64,000 nt of DNA from Rostratula benghalensis (taxonomy: Eukaryota; Chordata; Aves; Charadriiformes; Rostratulidae). Positions within the stretch are counted from its first letter, which is position 1. Every line of letters starts with the position of its first letter. The position numbers and the translations under genes are program-made. Shown piece by piece: positions 1 to 14,300 of this stretch. The notes below the pieces were generated by a model. It worked only from the letters and a program-made list of their open reading frames with translations. It ran no database searches and was not told where the DNA came from. The stretch covers positions 1,047,959 to 1,111,958 of the forward strand of contig VXAI01000163.1 in the NCBI GenBank assembly GCA_013399305.1, given 5' to 3'.

Positions 1-1540
1 CAGATTTAGTGTGTTAATCACTGCCATCCACAATTAAAGGAATGGAAGAATTGTGAAGAACACAGACACCACTGCAGTCAGAGCTTCATTGGTTACAAAC
101 CCTAGGCATTGGCTGTCGTTACCTGAACCAGTACTAAGCAGGACTCCTGAACTCTTCAAACAAAGCTGTATTTCAGGTTGACATCAATCACCTGTAACAG
201 TTTTATGGCTTTGCTCAATGGAGTATTGAAAAACACAGTCATACAGCTTGTTTGAAAATACAGCCCTGTGCCTAAAGCTTCCAGCCAAGCAAAGCTTACC
301 ATCCTCCAGCCTAACTCTCCCAAGCTTAAGTTCATTGTACTTCAGCACCTGCAAGAACTGCTTTTTAGGAGCAGTAGAGAACAACCCTCCTTTAAGAGCA
401 TTGTTAGGAAGCACTGAGTGCAGTTTTACACACTTAGAATAGAGCTGTCTTTTAAAGTCAGTCATTCTTCACCTTTCCCTAAGTTGCTGGTCTAATTCTC
501 CTTAATTTGTGAACATGTTTTCAATTCCCCACTATCTTTTTTTCCCCCAGCAGTTACAGCCCCTTTTCATCTACACCATTTTTAAGGGACTATACCATTC
601 TTCAGAATGCCTGTTAAAATTTTCTTTTTGCACAAGGTGCTTCATCAAATTTCCATAAATAAACCAAACTCCAGAACTTCACCTGGCAGGTAAAAAACCA
701 CAAACTGTATAACCCAACTTCAAAACCACTTCTCCCCCCACACATCTCCACTCCCCCAAAGCCCACAATCTTCCAAAACCCTGTCTGTTCAGTACCAGTT
801 CAACCTAAGAACACTGTGATTAACAACAGTATGACCCTATATATTGCTTTTATTAGGGTTACTTACTGATGTCCTTTTCCATATCACTTCAGAAGCTAGA
901 AACTAATTCTGTTCTCTAAAACACAGTTGTGCTAAGTCACGCTAAGTCACGCAAATGGAATTTAACTGCTGGAATTTTTCAACACAGCGATCACCAGTGA
1001 AGAACTGTTATCTTCCACTGCAGACTTTCAACAAATTAAAGGAACATGAAAGTGTATCCTATCAGTGAAATGATTTTTATACCTTTGTAGCAGTAGAGAA
1101 CCAGCAGTACATCATGCAGCACAGCTCCAAGTTCACGGGAATAAGATATTCCCCTCTTTTATTCCCTTTCACTATGAAAAACAACGCTAGTGCGAGGCCT
1201 CTATACTGCACCATGCTATAGATTTTATCACCAGCTGTGCTCTCACCACTGAGACAATACAACTTCTGTGTTCATATGAGAAATGATATAGGTTCCTTAT
1301 GGTGTGGCAATTCTTTTGGCTAAACCTAGTGTTAAAACTCATTGAAGTCTAAAGAGGACTTGCTACCTACTGTCTACACACCAACCAGAACTAAAGGCTG
1401 GCTGCAGGTAGTAATTAAGCCTTTCCTGAAGCTCTAGTGCATAAATATATCTAATCCCATAGATTATGTCCAGTATGGCTTCAGAGGAAGTATTTGGTGG
1501 ACACGAACAGACAAGTGAAGACAAAAGATGTTCCATTTAC
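1..1540. other. NUP153 intron (donor side); no recognised gene
   Basis: AT-rich sequence left of the FG exon. The two open frames of 60-90 codons on the minus strand lack FG motifs and resemble no known protein. A 10-bp direct duplication (GCTAAGTCAC twice) lies at 931-950. Confidence 0.7.
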
Positions 1541-2383
1541 CTGAAGTACTGGTTTGTGCCCCAAATGCAAAAGACGGCTTTGCCTGATCGGTTTCCTTCT
1601 CTGATGGTTTGACGAAACTAAAATTGAATACAGGTTTTGCTGTGCTCTCCTCTTTGGTATGCTCAGCCGTCCCAGCTGAAAAGACAGGTTGTACCTTTGA
1701 CTCTTCATTGTCAGCTTTCTTTCCAAACACTAACGGAGCAGCAGAAGCGACCGAGTCCTGTTTCTCTTCTGTCCTTCCCAAAACAAACTGTGAGGCAGGC
1801 GCAGACTCCACACTGCCAAAAGAGAAGCTTCCCTTCGTTGAAAGAGTTTCATCCTTTTTCTCATCTGACTTCTTAAATGCAAGAGCAGGTGATGCTACCT
1901 CCTTTTCTGTCACAGTTACAAAAGCGAAGCCACTGGCTCTGGTTTTGTTCTCATTGGTAGCTATGGAAGAAGTAGAACTCGTGCCAAAACCAAAGCCTCC
2001 CAAAACTGGTTCCTCTTTCTTTTCCTGTTGTCCCAGGCTCGTTGTCCCAAACTGAAACGTTGAAGGAGCCTGACTGCTTGTAGAAGGAAGTCCAAAGGTA
2101 AAACTGTTACTTTTACCTTCTTTTTTACTGTCTTCTGATTTAGAGTCTGAGGAAGAAACTCCAAATTTGAAGTCCCCTGAACCAGTAGGAAAGTTAAAAC
2201 CCCCAGTCACAGTGTTGGAGGGTACAGGTTCAGATGCAACACCAAACTTGAAGCTCCCTTGTTCTCCAAATTTAAAATTTCCTGTGCTACCTAATGTGTG
2301 AGAAGATTCAGAAGAGGATGACTGGATACCAAATGTAAATGATGGCATTGCAGCATTTGTGGACACAGTAGGAGTACCAAAAC
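1541..2383 (-). CDS. NUP153: NUP153 exon 18, FG-repeat exon
   Basis: An 843-bp exon encoding about 281 residues of the FG domain with many FxFG-type motifs (FTFG, FKFG, FQFG, FSFG, FVLG). Ser/Thr/Lys-rich spacers separate them. FG repeats bind transport receptors and form the permeability barrier. The conserved FVLGRTEEK and [11 protein letters not shown] blocks confirm identity. The exon ends GAQTSTSG before a GTAAAT donor; later FG exons are left of the window. Open frames on the opposite strand here are shadows. Confidence 0.95.
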
Positions 2384-5300
2384 CTGCAGAAAAAAAAAAA
2401 AAAAGTAGTAGTATTTTAAAGTTTGCAATGTATCATGTAATACATGTAGGCTTTAGCTACATGTCTGGTATTCTAGTCCTGAATTTCCATTGTCAGAACT
2501 GTTAAAAAAACCCCAAACCCAAACCAACCACAAAACAAGTAAAAAAGCTTCACGCTTCCTCTCTACATAGATCTTTTTGCTCTGGAATTCTTCTATCCAC
2601 CACACGGCTTTGAAAACTATCCTGCTAGCTTCTTTGAAAGATCATGCTTCTCTAAACTCCACATGAACAACGCACAAGCCTTGTAAAGAACAGCAATATC
2701 ATTCATACAAGCTTTTCTCTAAAACACGTAATCTTTTTCTGGGGAAAGGGCATGGAAAAACGTGCACATTACCTTACTTAAGCAATATTCCTAGAGGAAA
2801 AATGAGCAATTTTGCCATAGCTCAAAGGAAAAATAATGGTACTTGAAAAAACCCACACCAAACACGAACAAAAAAATAGATTGCAGAATGCACAGCCTTG
2901 TTTTACTCATTAAGTCTTACCTTTGAGCTCTGCTTTGGTGCCTGGCTTTGCACTTTCACAGGCTGCACATTTTGTGGCTTCTGCTTTGTTTTGTATCAAG
3001 CAGACCTCACAATTCCAGCTTCCTTCGGGCTTCTTGAATTTGTCTAAATCCAGAAATCCTCCAGAAGAAGCAGAAAATGTAGAAACACTGCTACTGGTCA
3101 CAGGCACTGAACTCCCTGAGAAATAAGCAAGATAGTTAATCATCCTGCTTAAATGATAAAGTGAATATGAACTTTTTAAGAAACTCTTAATGTTCATTAA
3201 GTTACAAAGTGGGCAAGTGTTAACAGCAAAAAACCATCAAACTACAAGTTAATTTCAATCAAACTCAATCCGAGAATGTGAACAGTAGAAACACCTAGAC
3301 TCTTCTTTATAATCTATGCATGACTTTAAGCACAAATTGAACCAATGGCTTTTAAACAGAACTGCAGGTCATACAATACAGTAACATAACCCATTTCAGG
3401 TGTAAATTAAAGGTACTCTACTCAACTAAAACTACTGAAAGAATTTCCAGTGACATGAGCCAGTCAAAGTCAGAACCACTGAAGTTAACAATCAATATCA
3501 AGTGACCTGAGGCTGAGACTTCACCAGAATGATTCATCACCAAATCCCAAAGACAGACATGTTGAAAACTACATTGCGACAAAAAAAACCAAACAAGGGA
3601 AACTCAAAGCTTCCAAATCCACAACTCTGTGCTCAGTGCAATCTACGCTGCCTTCAACAACAGCAGAGATCTCCATAAAATGGCCCAAAAGACAATGCTT
3701 GCCTTCTGATTTTTCTCCCTGGTAAAGGAAGAGGTATCACTTGATGCTGCACCTCAACAGAGAACTTCAGCTCTGTAAGTATGAGGACTGAAGTGGATGT
3801 CCAGAAGGCACAGAAGCATCACACAATCATCATGTTCACCTACAGTTTTAAACCACTAAGGGTGGCATCTAAGAGAGAGGCAGAAGGTAACGTCTCAATT
3901 TCAAAACTTCACCTCCTCAGCACATCTAGAATAATTTTGTGCTCCCATTTTACTTGCCTCACTCATCCCCTCAGCAGATATAACTTAACTCTGCAATTCT
4001 TTGTACCATGATGGCCATTGGCAAACCTCTCACATTTCCAAAATTCCTCCTTGAAATTACTACAGTCTCAGACAAAAGTGCCAGCTGATGATTCTGAGGC
4101 TGAAAGTCCATGACAACAAGCTCCCTCTGAAATGCATCAGCTCATCTGAAGAAATTACACTCCTACTGTACAGAATGATCACAAAAGCACAATCTAGTCC
4201 ATTTTGGACTTTTATCCTCCCTCCCCAGATATATTTACAAATGTGTTCTTTGACATAATAGTATATTAAATATTGTTAAAAGCCAATGAAAATGAATAAT
4301 GTTCTATGTTATAAAAAACAATACACTCACTACACTAACAAAAACCCCAAAACCCAGTGCTGTACCAAAGGAGGTGCTCACCTCCCCAAGGTCTAGAAGG
4401 ACCCTGACCTTCCAGAACAAGGTCACCCATATCCTCAAACGCTACCTACCACCAGCCTCCATAGCTGAACATACAGCTTTGGGTTAGCTTAAGACAACTA
4501 AAGACTACACTTGTCTTCAAATCTGGCTTCATACCTCAGCTCAATTACACACAAATGCTGAATGGAGACATTTTTGGCCAGGTTCTGCAAATGCCGTTTC
4601 TACTCATGTTTTAAAACAGCAAAAAACCCAGTATTTTTTAACTCTTTTTATGGAGTTCACATTTTTCCCCCCATGAAAATAAGTTAATTGGTTTTAAGTT
4701 AATTAGGGCATCCGGTTTAGTCATCTTTCCTCAGCAGCTGCAAAGCAGGGCATATTTGCTTCAGTTCAGCTGGGTACGAATACATTTCACAATCAGTTCA
4801 ATTCATGTGACAGGCTGGAATCTGGGCTGAGACCTCAAAACTGCCTGTAACCATTCCTGCAGACAGGCACTAATCCATCCTGTCTGGCATACCGCCATGC
4901 TGCTGAAAATATTTTTTATATGCAACATATTTCAGTCTGTAAAGAATGCACAGAAGCTGAGATTGAAATGATAGACACACCTGGTTTCTCAGACTGACAA
5001 GCTACACATTTGCTGTCTTCTGCCTTATTTAATACAAGGCACACTGCACAGTCCCAAGAGCCTTTTGGCTTTTTAAATTTGTCTCCAAATCCCAGAGTGG
5101 CTGTTGTGTCAGTGCTGCTGGAGGAGGACATCACTGTCACCGAGCTGTCTGTGACCACTGGCAACGTCAGAGCAGGCATTACTCCTGTTCCAGGCTTTGG
5201 TGTCTCACAGGCTATGCATTTTGTAGCTTCGGGTTTGTTCTGGACCAGACAGGTATCACAATCCCATGTGTTGGGTGCTCTTTTAAATTTGTCTTCAAAG

Positions 5301-8300
5301 CCCAATGTCCCGGCTGCAGGGACTGCTGCCTTCGAGGTGACGCACTGACTGGAGCTTATCGTCTGCTTCGTACTCTCCACTGGGGAGACTTGAGCAGCCT
5401 GACAAGTTACACATTTGCCTTCTGTGGGTTTGTTTTGCAGACACGGGTCGTGTGTGTTAGCCTGCCAAAACGAGGATGCTTGTTTAGAGCTGTCTTTGCC
5501 TGCAGAAAAACTACTTATTGCAGGCCTTGTATAGACCACTGTGCTTGTAACAGGCTGTGCAGATGGAGAGGAGTGTGTTTTCTCAGACGTAAAGCCTAGA
5601 AAAGAAACAAACAGGAAGAGATCTTACTGATAAAGCATTACTCTTGCGATATGCCAGTTACTTATAAAGCTAGACAGCAGCAATTTAAACCAAATGCCAA
5701 TGATTAGAACTATACATTCCTATTAAGTGCCAGAGGAAGTCCCTGGAAATCTCATCTAAAGGGTTGAAATTTCATACGCTGCATGGGGACACAACAGAAC
5801 ATTTATTTAGAGCTTCATTTAACTCTTCATTTCCAGTAAAGTTTTAAATACAAATCTTCACTGGTAGATACAAGTGTGAACCAAAGGTACTGAAAGCGGA
5901 CTGCCCGTCATGGACTAGAAACAATCCAATTTCATTTTAAGACACCATGCCCAATCGAATCAGATTTCTAAAGCTATTTCTGCCGTAGTAGATGACTCAC
6001 ATCTACTTCAGTAGCTCTACAGCAGTTGGTACTTGGAGCAGAAATACCATCCACGTGTTTCCCCACAGATACCGAGTATTAAGTAATAAAAGTGAAGACA
6101 ACAGAGCAATTGTTATGTATACTCTTTGTCCAAAACGTTCTGGACACAGGCCAATTTCTTATTTATATGTGCCAGGTTTAACAGAAAACAAGAACCACCA
6201 ATACAGACATACTAAAGAAAATGCTACAGCAGTGCATTAACCATGACAAAAAGCGGATTTTTTTGTTGTTGTGGCAGTGGTTTGTTTCTGTTTTTTCATC
6301 AGTGTAGATATATGCAAGGGTATTTTTTGCAGTGTCTTGTAAAAAGGATTTCATTATCTCACCAGGGCTTTTTAGAATGTCTAACACACTTCCTTCTTTC
6401 AAGACCTTGGCAGGTTTGGAGAGGCCATCATATTCTTCTTTTTCTTCCTTCTTATTGCTGGTGCTGTTAACAGTGGTGGTATCTTTAAAAACAAAAAAAA
6501 AGCACCTTTCAGAAAGAAAGAAATAATTCATACTTGCTAGAAACAACAAATTCAAACTTTCATGCTTCTATATAAGAATCTTCAAAATTTTACCTTGTTT
6601 ACAACAGTTTCTAATTACAGTTTGGTGAAAAGCTGATCTTTGTGACAGAAAACACACTTTGCCTGGAGTTGCTAACATGCTCAGAAAGGACTGATTTACT
6701 ATTTAATATACAAAAAAGAAAATTAGCACTTTGGGTCTGGAATGATAAAATTTCTGTTACCTAGAGTAAGCAAGGATGTCACCGGTGTATCACTGGATCC
6801 AGATAGCTCTGCTGATTTTACAACAGGAACACTAAATGTAAATCCAATCTGCTATGAAAAAGAGAGATTTTTCAGATTCTGAAACTAAAGAAACTTTAAT
6901 CAAATTTCAAACACAAATAAAAAGCCAGTCTTCAAATGTGTGGTATGCATGCCGGATGACACATTTTAAACAAGAAACTTATATACTCATTTCCCCATTA
7001 TCAGGGACAATTCTGCTTTATTCTGCAATATTTTACCAAAGGCTTGAGAAAAGGATGAGCTTTATTTATTTTACTTACAGACAATGGAGGTAGCACTTCC
7101 GCCTCAGTAGATTTCACAATTGGAGATGAAAATCTGAACACAGGGCTGCCAACATTACTTACTGGTTGTACCTGTATTTTCAAAAGAATTTAGGTTTGTA
7201 TATAACAGAAAAACACGCTGGGTGAAACAACAGCAGGTACCTGAATTCACTGCTTAATATAGGTTCTGCAGTGAAGCTGGGAAGTCCCGATGTTCAGTAT
7301 TTATTTCTAATCCACAGATAAGCGTTATAATGAAAGAAAACGAAGCTCGAGAGTGAGCATGTCGTACAGTATCATCAAAAACAATTCCCACACACCAAGA
7401 GAAAAAAATGAGATGCTACTTAGATCTAAATATATGGAAAAATCAGACCAGGCAGCTGAGGAACTTTAAACTAACAACTCAATTGTAGTCAGAGCTTCAG
7501 CAAGTACCTCAACATGTTAAAGCAAATAACTGCTTCATAATGTACATATACATTTCAAGTACTCTGGAACAACCAAACTTCTATCTTATGCAATAATATT
7601 CCAGTTATTGCACCCTAGACTCATGTTCTACACTAGGCTTATATGATCATTAATGCTACCTCTAATTCAATAACTTAACTTGGCAGAAAATCCTGACAAA
7701 ATTTCCATAGCATTTGAAGCAGTTATACAGTTATGTTAACCAGAAGTTTGCAATGTATAAAATGGATGGAGACAGAGTCAAAAACTTTGCCTCCTCTCAC
7801 CTCCAATTTGGAATACAACACTGATTTATTTAGCAGCATATAAACTAACATTGGTTAGATTCACGAGCACCATGGAAGAAGTTAACATGCAACAAAGCAG
7901 ATGTATACTCCTCCTATAAGCACATTCACAATATACAACAAAGATTTTACCTTGTTCATCACTGCTGTTGAAACAGTGCTTGGTGAGGATGAGACAGTGC
8001 TACTGGCAAGAAAACTGAAGTTGAAGGAAGGCAGTGATGCAGTACTGATGGGTAGGGGTACTTTCGGTAGTACCGGTTCTTCCACCTCCTAGGTGTAAGT
8101 TTTAATTGTTGTAAATTTTAATTTTAACTCTTTCATTAAAAAAGTGGTAAATTTTAGTTTTTCTCAAGACTTACAATACTTTCCTACCCTGTCCCATCCT
8201 TAATTTCCTAAGTTAAATGTAACAGAGATACTGACAGATTAAGACAAAGCAAGTTTTCAAAAGGAATCCCAACCTCCGCACCTCAGTCTGTAAATTTAAT

Positions 8301-11300
8301 TTACAGTAGGCCTGTTTCCATTTGTATTATAGGAACATTCTCCAGTATTTACTATTTCTTCATTTTGCATCAGCCAGAAGACCAACTTAAAATTTTTGTA
8401 TTTAAGATCCAGTGGTAGGCAGCTACCATGACATCCAATCAGAAAAACACCCTTTGGGTTAGTCATGACCATAGTCTTATTAAATGGACTTTCTCCATTA
8501 ATACAAGAAAAAAATTCCTTCTCACGATGAGCTTGATTAAGTGCCAAAAATTGTGAATGATCATTAGCAGACATGCAGAACACTTGTCTTCTGCTTTAGA
8601 CTCTTGGCCTATATCCTTCTACATGACTTAAATATGAAATAGCAAATTAAATAAACTTGGTTTACTTACTTGGCACTTCATTGCTTTATAAAAACTCTAC
8701 AGACCTCCACCAAAATTCGTTCATTCAGCTGCTAATGAGAAACTTCATAGTATGAAGCATCTCCAAGATAACATGACTAAGGATTTCAAAAATATAAAAC
8801 CAAAGTTGAGGCATTTAAAGAGATAAATAAATTGGAGCCTGCCCTGAAAACCACAGCAAAAAACTCACAAAACTGAAGTGGCATTATTATTAATTACTAT
8901 GAGGCAATAAAACTTGTAGACGTAGCTAGTTACTTCAGTAATCTCAGTAAGAGCAATTAACCCGAGTCCCTTACCTCTTGTTCTTGTCCAGGTTTTGATA
9001 TATAGTGTACTCCTCTTTCCCTTTTCATCTTGCCACCACCACCCACTCCTCCAGAAGACAGGCCATTGGATGCAGGAGTACTGAATTTAGGGTAGGTCAA
9101 ATTGCTGGCAAAGAATAACAATACACAGAATGAGGAAGGGGGGATTTTTTTTTAAAAAAAAAAAAAAGGAAAAATAAGAGTCAACTTAGATCAACTGTTT
9201 CAAGCTATCTATAGTCACTATTAGTCCTAGAACTGACACCTTCTAATTGGAGTCAGAAAAAAACCCCACGTTTCACCAATTGCTGAATGCTGGTAAATAT
9301 CTGATGTTCTAAACTGAAAAAGCTGCATTAATAGGAGCAGCAATGAGAAGGACATACATAAGAAACAGTCACAACATCCATAAAGGAATGATGACTAAGG
9401 CAGAAGACCTGAAATAGAAGAACTGATTTAGACTGTTATTTTCTGATGTTTCCTTTTAATAGTCCAGACAGTGGAAATTTCAACTGCCAGTTCTCTGATT
9501 CTGTGATGAGCGTGTATCCCTGTGGGGATCTAAAAGAACAACTNNNNNNNNNNNNNNNNNNNNNNNNNNNNNNNNNNNNNNNNNNNNNNNNNNNNNNNNN
9601 NNNNNNNNNNNNNNNNNNNNNNNNNNNNNNNNNNNNNNNNAATGCTGCCAACAGCTCTTATGGAACAGAGAGGTTTAAACTTGTGTGGCAAGATAATGCA
9701 GCAAAAGCTTCAGAAGCAGCCCTGGCTTTCCTGGGGCCATCAGCAGAAGCAGCAGAGGTGTCTGGGTGTGCCAACATTCCAGAAGTCTTTTCAGACATGA
9801 ACACAGATCCCTTTTGTAAGGCATACAAAGGCATTTCTCTGTTCATTACAAAAGCCTAGATGCAAACCAGAAAGATTTCCTAATCCAAGCGAGAAGTGAA
9901 AAGAAAAAGAACCCCCCACCCCAAAACTCTCAAACAAAAACACCCCCCCAAAAAAACCAACACCACGCCCCGACACAAAAGTCAACTAGGGAATAACAAC
10001 TATAAAAAGCAGTGTGGCATCAAAATGAAGTATCCCTGGAAAAAATTACTGTATCAAAGCTTATTCTGCAGCTAGGCAGTCAGTTATTACAAAAAGTGCA
10101 TTTGTTCACACTAAAAGTCGCCAGGTCAAGTTTCCAGAAGACAGAGGAAGAGAAATCGCCTAAACTTGTCAGGTACTTGCAAACAGTCTGCTTAGCACTG
10201 TAACCAGAGAGGAAGCCAGATCCTTAAGGCCATATGCTGAAACTTTCTCTAATCCAAACTGACAATCAATCTGAATTCTGAAAAAAAGTCTTATGTCAAA
10301 ATGGAGCTGTATCCAGACAATTATAGACTGCCTATAATATCCCATATTCCTCATTTCTGTTGACACCTGTCAGCTTCTAAGAGGCAAAGACAGCTTTCTG
10401 TCTTCAAGCAAGTCCAATCTACAATTCTGACCCAGGTTTAAAAACTAAATAGCTTTGGAAGGCTGAAGAGAGATGTATCCAAGTACTGCAGGTTATCTGC
10501 ACAAAGGGGCTCTGGCCTTACCAGTGTTATGCTTCTGTTCCAGAATATGGCATCCAACAGAGATTGGCTTTATAATTTAAAAAAAAAAAAAAAAGACCAT
10601 CTACTCTACAGAAAAAAAGTAGACCACAGCAGCAAAAGCGCTGAACCAAATAAAAATCAGCTTTCTGGATCTCCTTTCCATGCGTAGAAGAAAGTTGTTC
10701 TACTAAAAGCAAATTTAGAACAGTTTGAAAACCCACAACTGAGACGTAACATCTGTTTGCACCCATGCCAAAAACCTTAAATTTCTTTTAACAGTCCTGA
10801 AAAGGTAAGCTGTGAAGACAAACTACAAGACAAGGGCTGATTTCAGGGTTTGGCGTACAAGCCAAAGAATGCCCATGGCAACATAAGGATTGCTTGGAAG
10901 ATGAACAGAGAGACAACAGAATACAATTCCCTGTATTTGAAAAGGATGCTGTTCTGTGAAATGGACGAATCTTCAAAAAAAAAGGATCCTCTGAATGTCA
11001 AGTGTCTTAATTCAAGCATTACCCAAAAGACTAGCTGCCCAGATGGGAGAGCCATCAATATTATCATTCCACCTAAAGCAAGAAAGCAGTGTAATGCAAG
11101 ACAATCCCCTCAAGAAGAAATACAATTATTAACTCTCCTGGAATTCTGTGTTTTGGACACAAGTTGGCATTTGCCCTCAGATGATTCTAAAGGGCTCCTG
11201 TTTGTCATGCAAACTCACAAAGCAGACATTTGACTTCTCCATGGAAGAAGCATTAAAAAAAAATCCTCCTCCAGCTTCTTGCTTTCTTTTTAAAAAATTA

Positions 11301-14300
11301 AAAACTAAATACTCCTGAACTGTAAGCCACTTCACCTTATAAAGAGTAATTTCCTTAGGACAAAGCTCTCAGAGTCCAAGCAATTAAATCAAGAGTTGCA
11401 ATTAATATCTGGGCCTCTGCCTCTAATGAGCATCAAGATGCACAAATGGTTAAACTCTCTCAGAATACAATTTTTCACTATATTTTCCATTCCAGAATTA
11501 CTGAGAACTGTTACTGCCCTTCCAAAAGACGACAGATATACAGAAAGTAGTGACAAAAGGAGGGAGCTATCTTCTTTCAAGTGTTTGAAATTAATAATTT
11601 GTCATACCTTTCAGATGGTTTTACTCGCTGTTCTGCAGGAAAACTCTTCTCTCTCACATCCTGCAAGTTAAGTTTAATTTATTTAAAAATTTATCTGAAT
11701 GCATTTATACACTATACACAAAGCAAAGACAAAAAAACCACTCAGGTTTTGTGTTGGGTTATTTATTTATACCCTTAAATATACCTTGTCTACTTCTGCT
11801 TGTTGCCTAACCACTATGGCCATCCACCTTGATCTCTGGCTTAAAAAGCCCATAGATTTAACATCTGGTCATTTTTACATTCAGATTGATACTGGAACCA
11901 TCGGTGGCTTTTTTTTTTTTTTTTAAAGATACCAATGTTGTTTTAAGGAAAGCTTCTCAGGGACTGCATCTACACCAAAATTATCAGAATGGGTAATAAA
12001 GCTTATTGCAAGAAATCTCACTCAGACCCCGCAGCACACCTGAAAGAGTTTATACTCAACATCAGTCTTGTCCATCAGCAACAGCTTTATGTACAGGAGC
12101 ATATGAAAAGCAAAATGCTGTTTCTGTATTTTAAAATTCTTTTACTGAGAACAGACTGACCCAAAAGCACATCGTGTTCTGAAAATAACCACCAGTCACT
12201 TACTGTTCCAAAAATAAGTAAATCCATAACACCTCAACGTATCTCTTTCCCAATAGTTCCCAATGACTTAACATTTACCTCAAACATACTATTGATATTC
12301 TTTGCCAATAAAGAGCACCTTAGTAGAATAATTGGTTAGAGACATTCCAAGCTTGTGAAAAACAGGCAGACAAGGACCAGAAAATGTACTTACTTTGTGC
12401 TTTATATCTACCCTCTGTTGGATTTTGCTGGAATCAGTAGCTGGAGTCAGAGATGGTTTAAAATACTGGGTCCGACTCACTGACAGAGAGATTGCCTTTG
12501 GTGACACGAGTTTCTGGACTGGTGGATGCTGCGATTCCATCTTTGAAAAGGAAGCAGCAATCAATTTATCCTTGAACCCACCCACATTACCACAGCACTC
12601 ACTGATGAAAAAAGTAACAGAACTACAAACCTCCTATCAGTCTCAGCACCCCGTGAAAATTATTTGAAAGTGTTGAAAGCATTTAGCTTGCTAGGGAAAT
12701 CACCAGAACACCAGTTATGAAATCCAAAAAAGCTAAAAAAGTAGCCAAAGTCTGACTGAATCCTACTGCAAAATTTGGCAGTTAACTTCATAGACACAAT
12801 AACTCATGCTAATAATATCAAAAAAACTCATGTTACCATAATATGCTTCCATTTTTTTCTCTCCTCTGCCCACATTGTGATGTATTTTTTACTGGCTTAA
12901 TCCATTAACTTAACATACAAAGTGTTAAGCAGCTAACTATACAGGATTCTGTGTTTCATTTTTCCTACATTTTCCTCCTTTTAAATATATTTTAAAACAT
13001 TTTAAACAATTGTACAATAATTTTAAAATGGTCTCATTCATTAAAATATGTTCCAATGTTTTGGATTTGCATTAGACGGCCTTAAAAGTATTGGTTTGAC
13101 TTTCCTCGTCTAAGTATTTTAACAGAAAGGAGTTAATTTTTAACAGAAAGCATTATACATTCTACAAAACTGACTTAAATGAATTGTGAAACAAGGAAGA
13201 CATTAAAAGGCTACAAGAATTACCAAAGGCTCCATCTGCAGTCTTAAGGAGCAGAAGAATCACAGAGTTAGGATGCATGCTATTATTTAAATTAGTATCA
13301 ACAGAAACCTGTTTCCAATGCAGCTTTAATTTCACAGTATCTCCCAACTCTTAATAATAAAATTCATGCCGTACTATCTATAAAGTGTGGAAGTACTATA
13401 AAAGTACTTCTTGCTAGAAAATTACTATACTAATTTTGACCTCGGTTTATTTAACTTCACAAACCCATTTTGGGTGAAGGATGTTCTGCTGCTGTTTTTA
13501 AATGTAAACAGAATAGAACTGGAATAGTACAGTGGAGTTGGAAGGGACCTACAACAATCACCTAGGCCAACTGCCTGACCGCTTTGGGGCTGACCAAAAG
13601 GTAAAACATGGTATTAAAGGCATTGTCCAAATGCCTCTTAAACACTGATAGGCTTGGGGCATCAACCACTTTTCTAGAAAGTCTGTTCCAGTGTTTTACC
13701 ACCCTGTCAGTAAAGAATCAAAAGAATCATAGAATGGTTTAGGTTGGAAGGGATCTTAAAAATCATTGAGTCCCAACCCCCCCCGCCAAAGGGGCAGGGT
13801 CATCTCCCACTAGAGCAGGATGCACAAAGCCCCATCCAGCCTGGTCTTGAATGCTTCCAGGGATGAGGCATCCACAGCTTCTCTGGGCAACCTGTTCCAG
13901 TGTCTCACCATCCTCTCAGTAAAGAATTTCTTCCCAATATCTAATCTAAATTTATCCTCTTCCAGTTTGAAGCTGTTACCACCTGTCCTATCGCTACGTG
14001 CCCTCGTAAAAAGTCCCTTCTCCAGCTTTCTTCTAGGCGCCCTTCTGGTACTAGAAGGCCACTATAAGGTCTCCCCAGAGCCTTCTCTTCTCCAGGCTGA
14101 ACAACCTCAACTATCTCAGCCCATCTCCATAAGGTAGGTGATACAGTACCCTGATCATCTTTGTGAGCTCCTCTGAACTCACTGCAACAAGTCCACAGCC
14201 TTCTTATGTCAGCCCATGTCCAACTGCAACAGGTCCGGCTAAAAAGTCTGTCCCTATCATCCTTATAAGCCTCCTTGAAGTACTGAAAGACCTTGATATG

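Larger units (their letters stand above)
5596..7950. other. Introns separating NUP153 exons 12-16
   Basis: Outside the small exons at 6363-6482, 6761-6848 and 7079-7171, this stretch is AT-rich intronic DNA with no recognised element. Confidence 0.6.

Noticed and set aside
1609..2055. 148-codon open frame on the plus strand opposite the NUP153 FG exon
   Set aside because: It is the reverse of a Ser/Thr/Lys-rich FG-repeat exon whose minus-strand frame has clear family motifs and splice sites; no domain on the plus strand.
9446..9859. Plus-strand 137-codon frame across the 9544-9640 gap
   Set aside because: A third of it is undetermined sequence and the rest has no domain or splice support.
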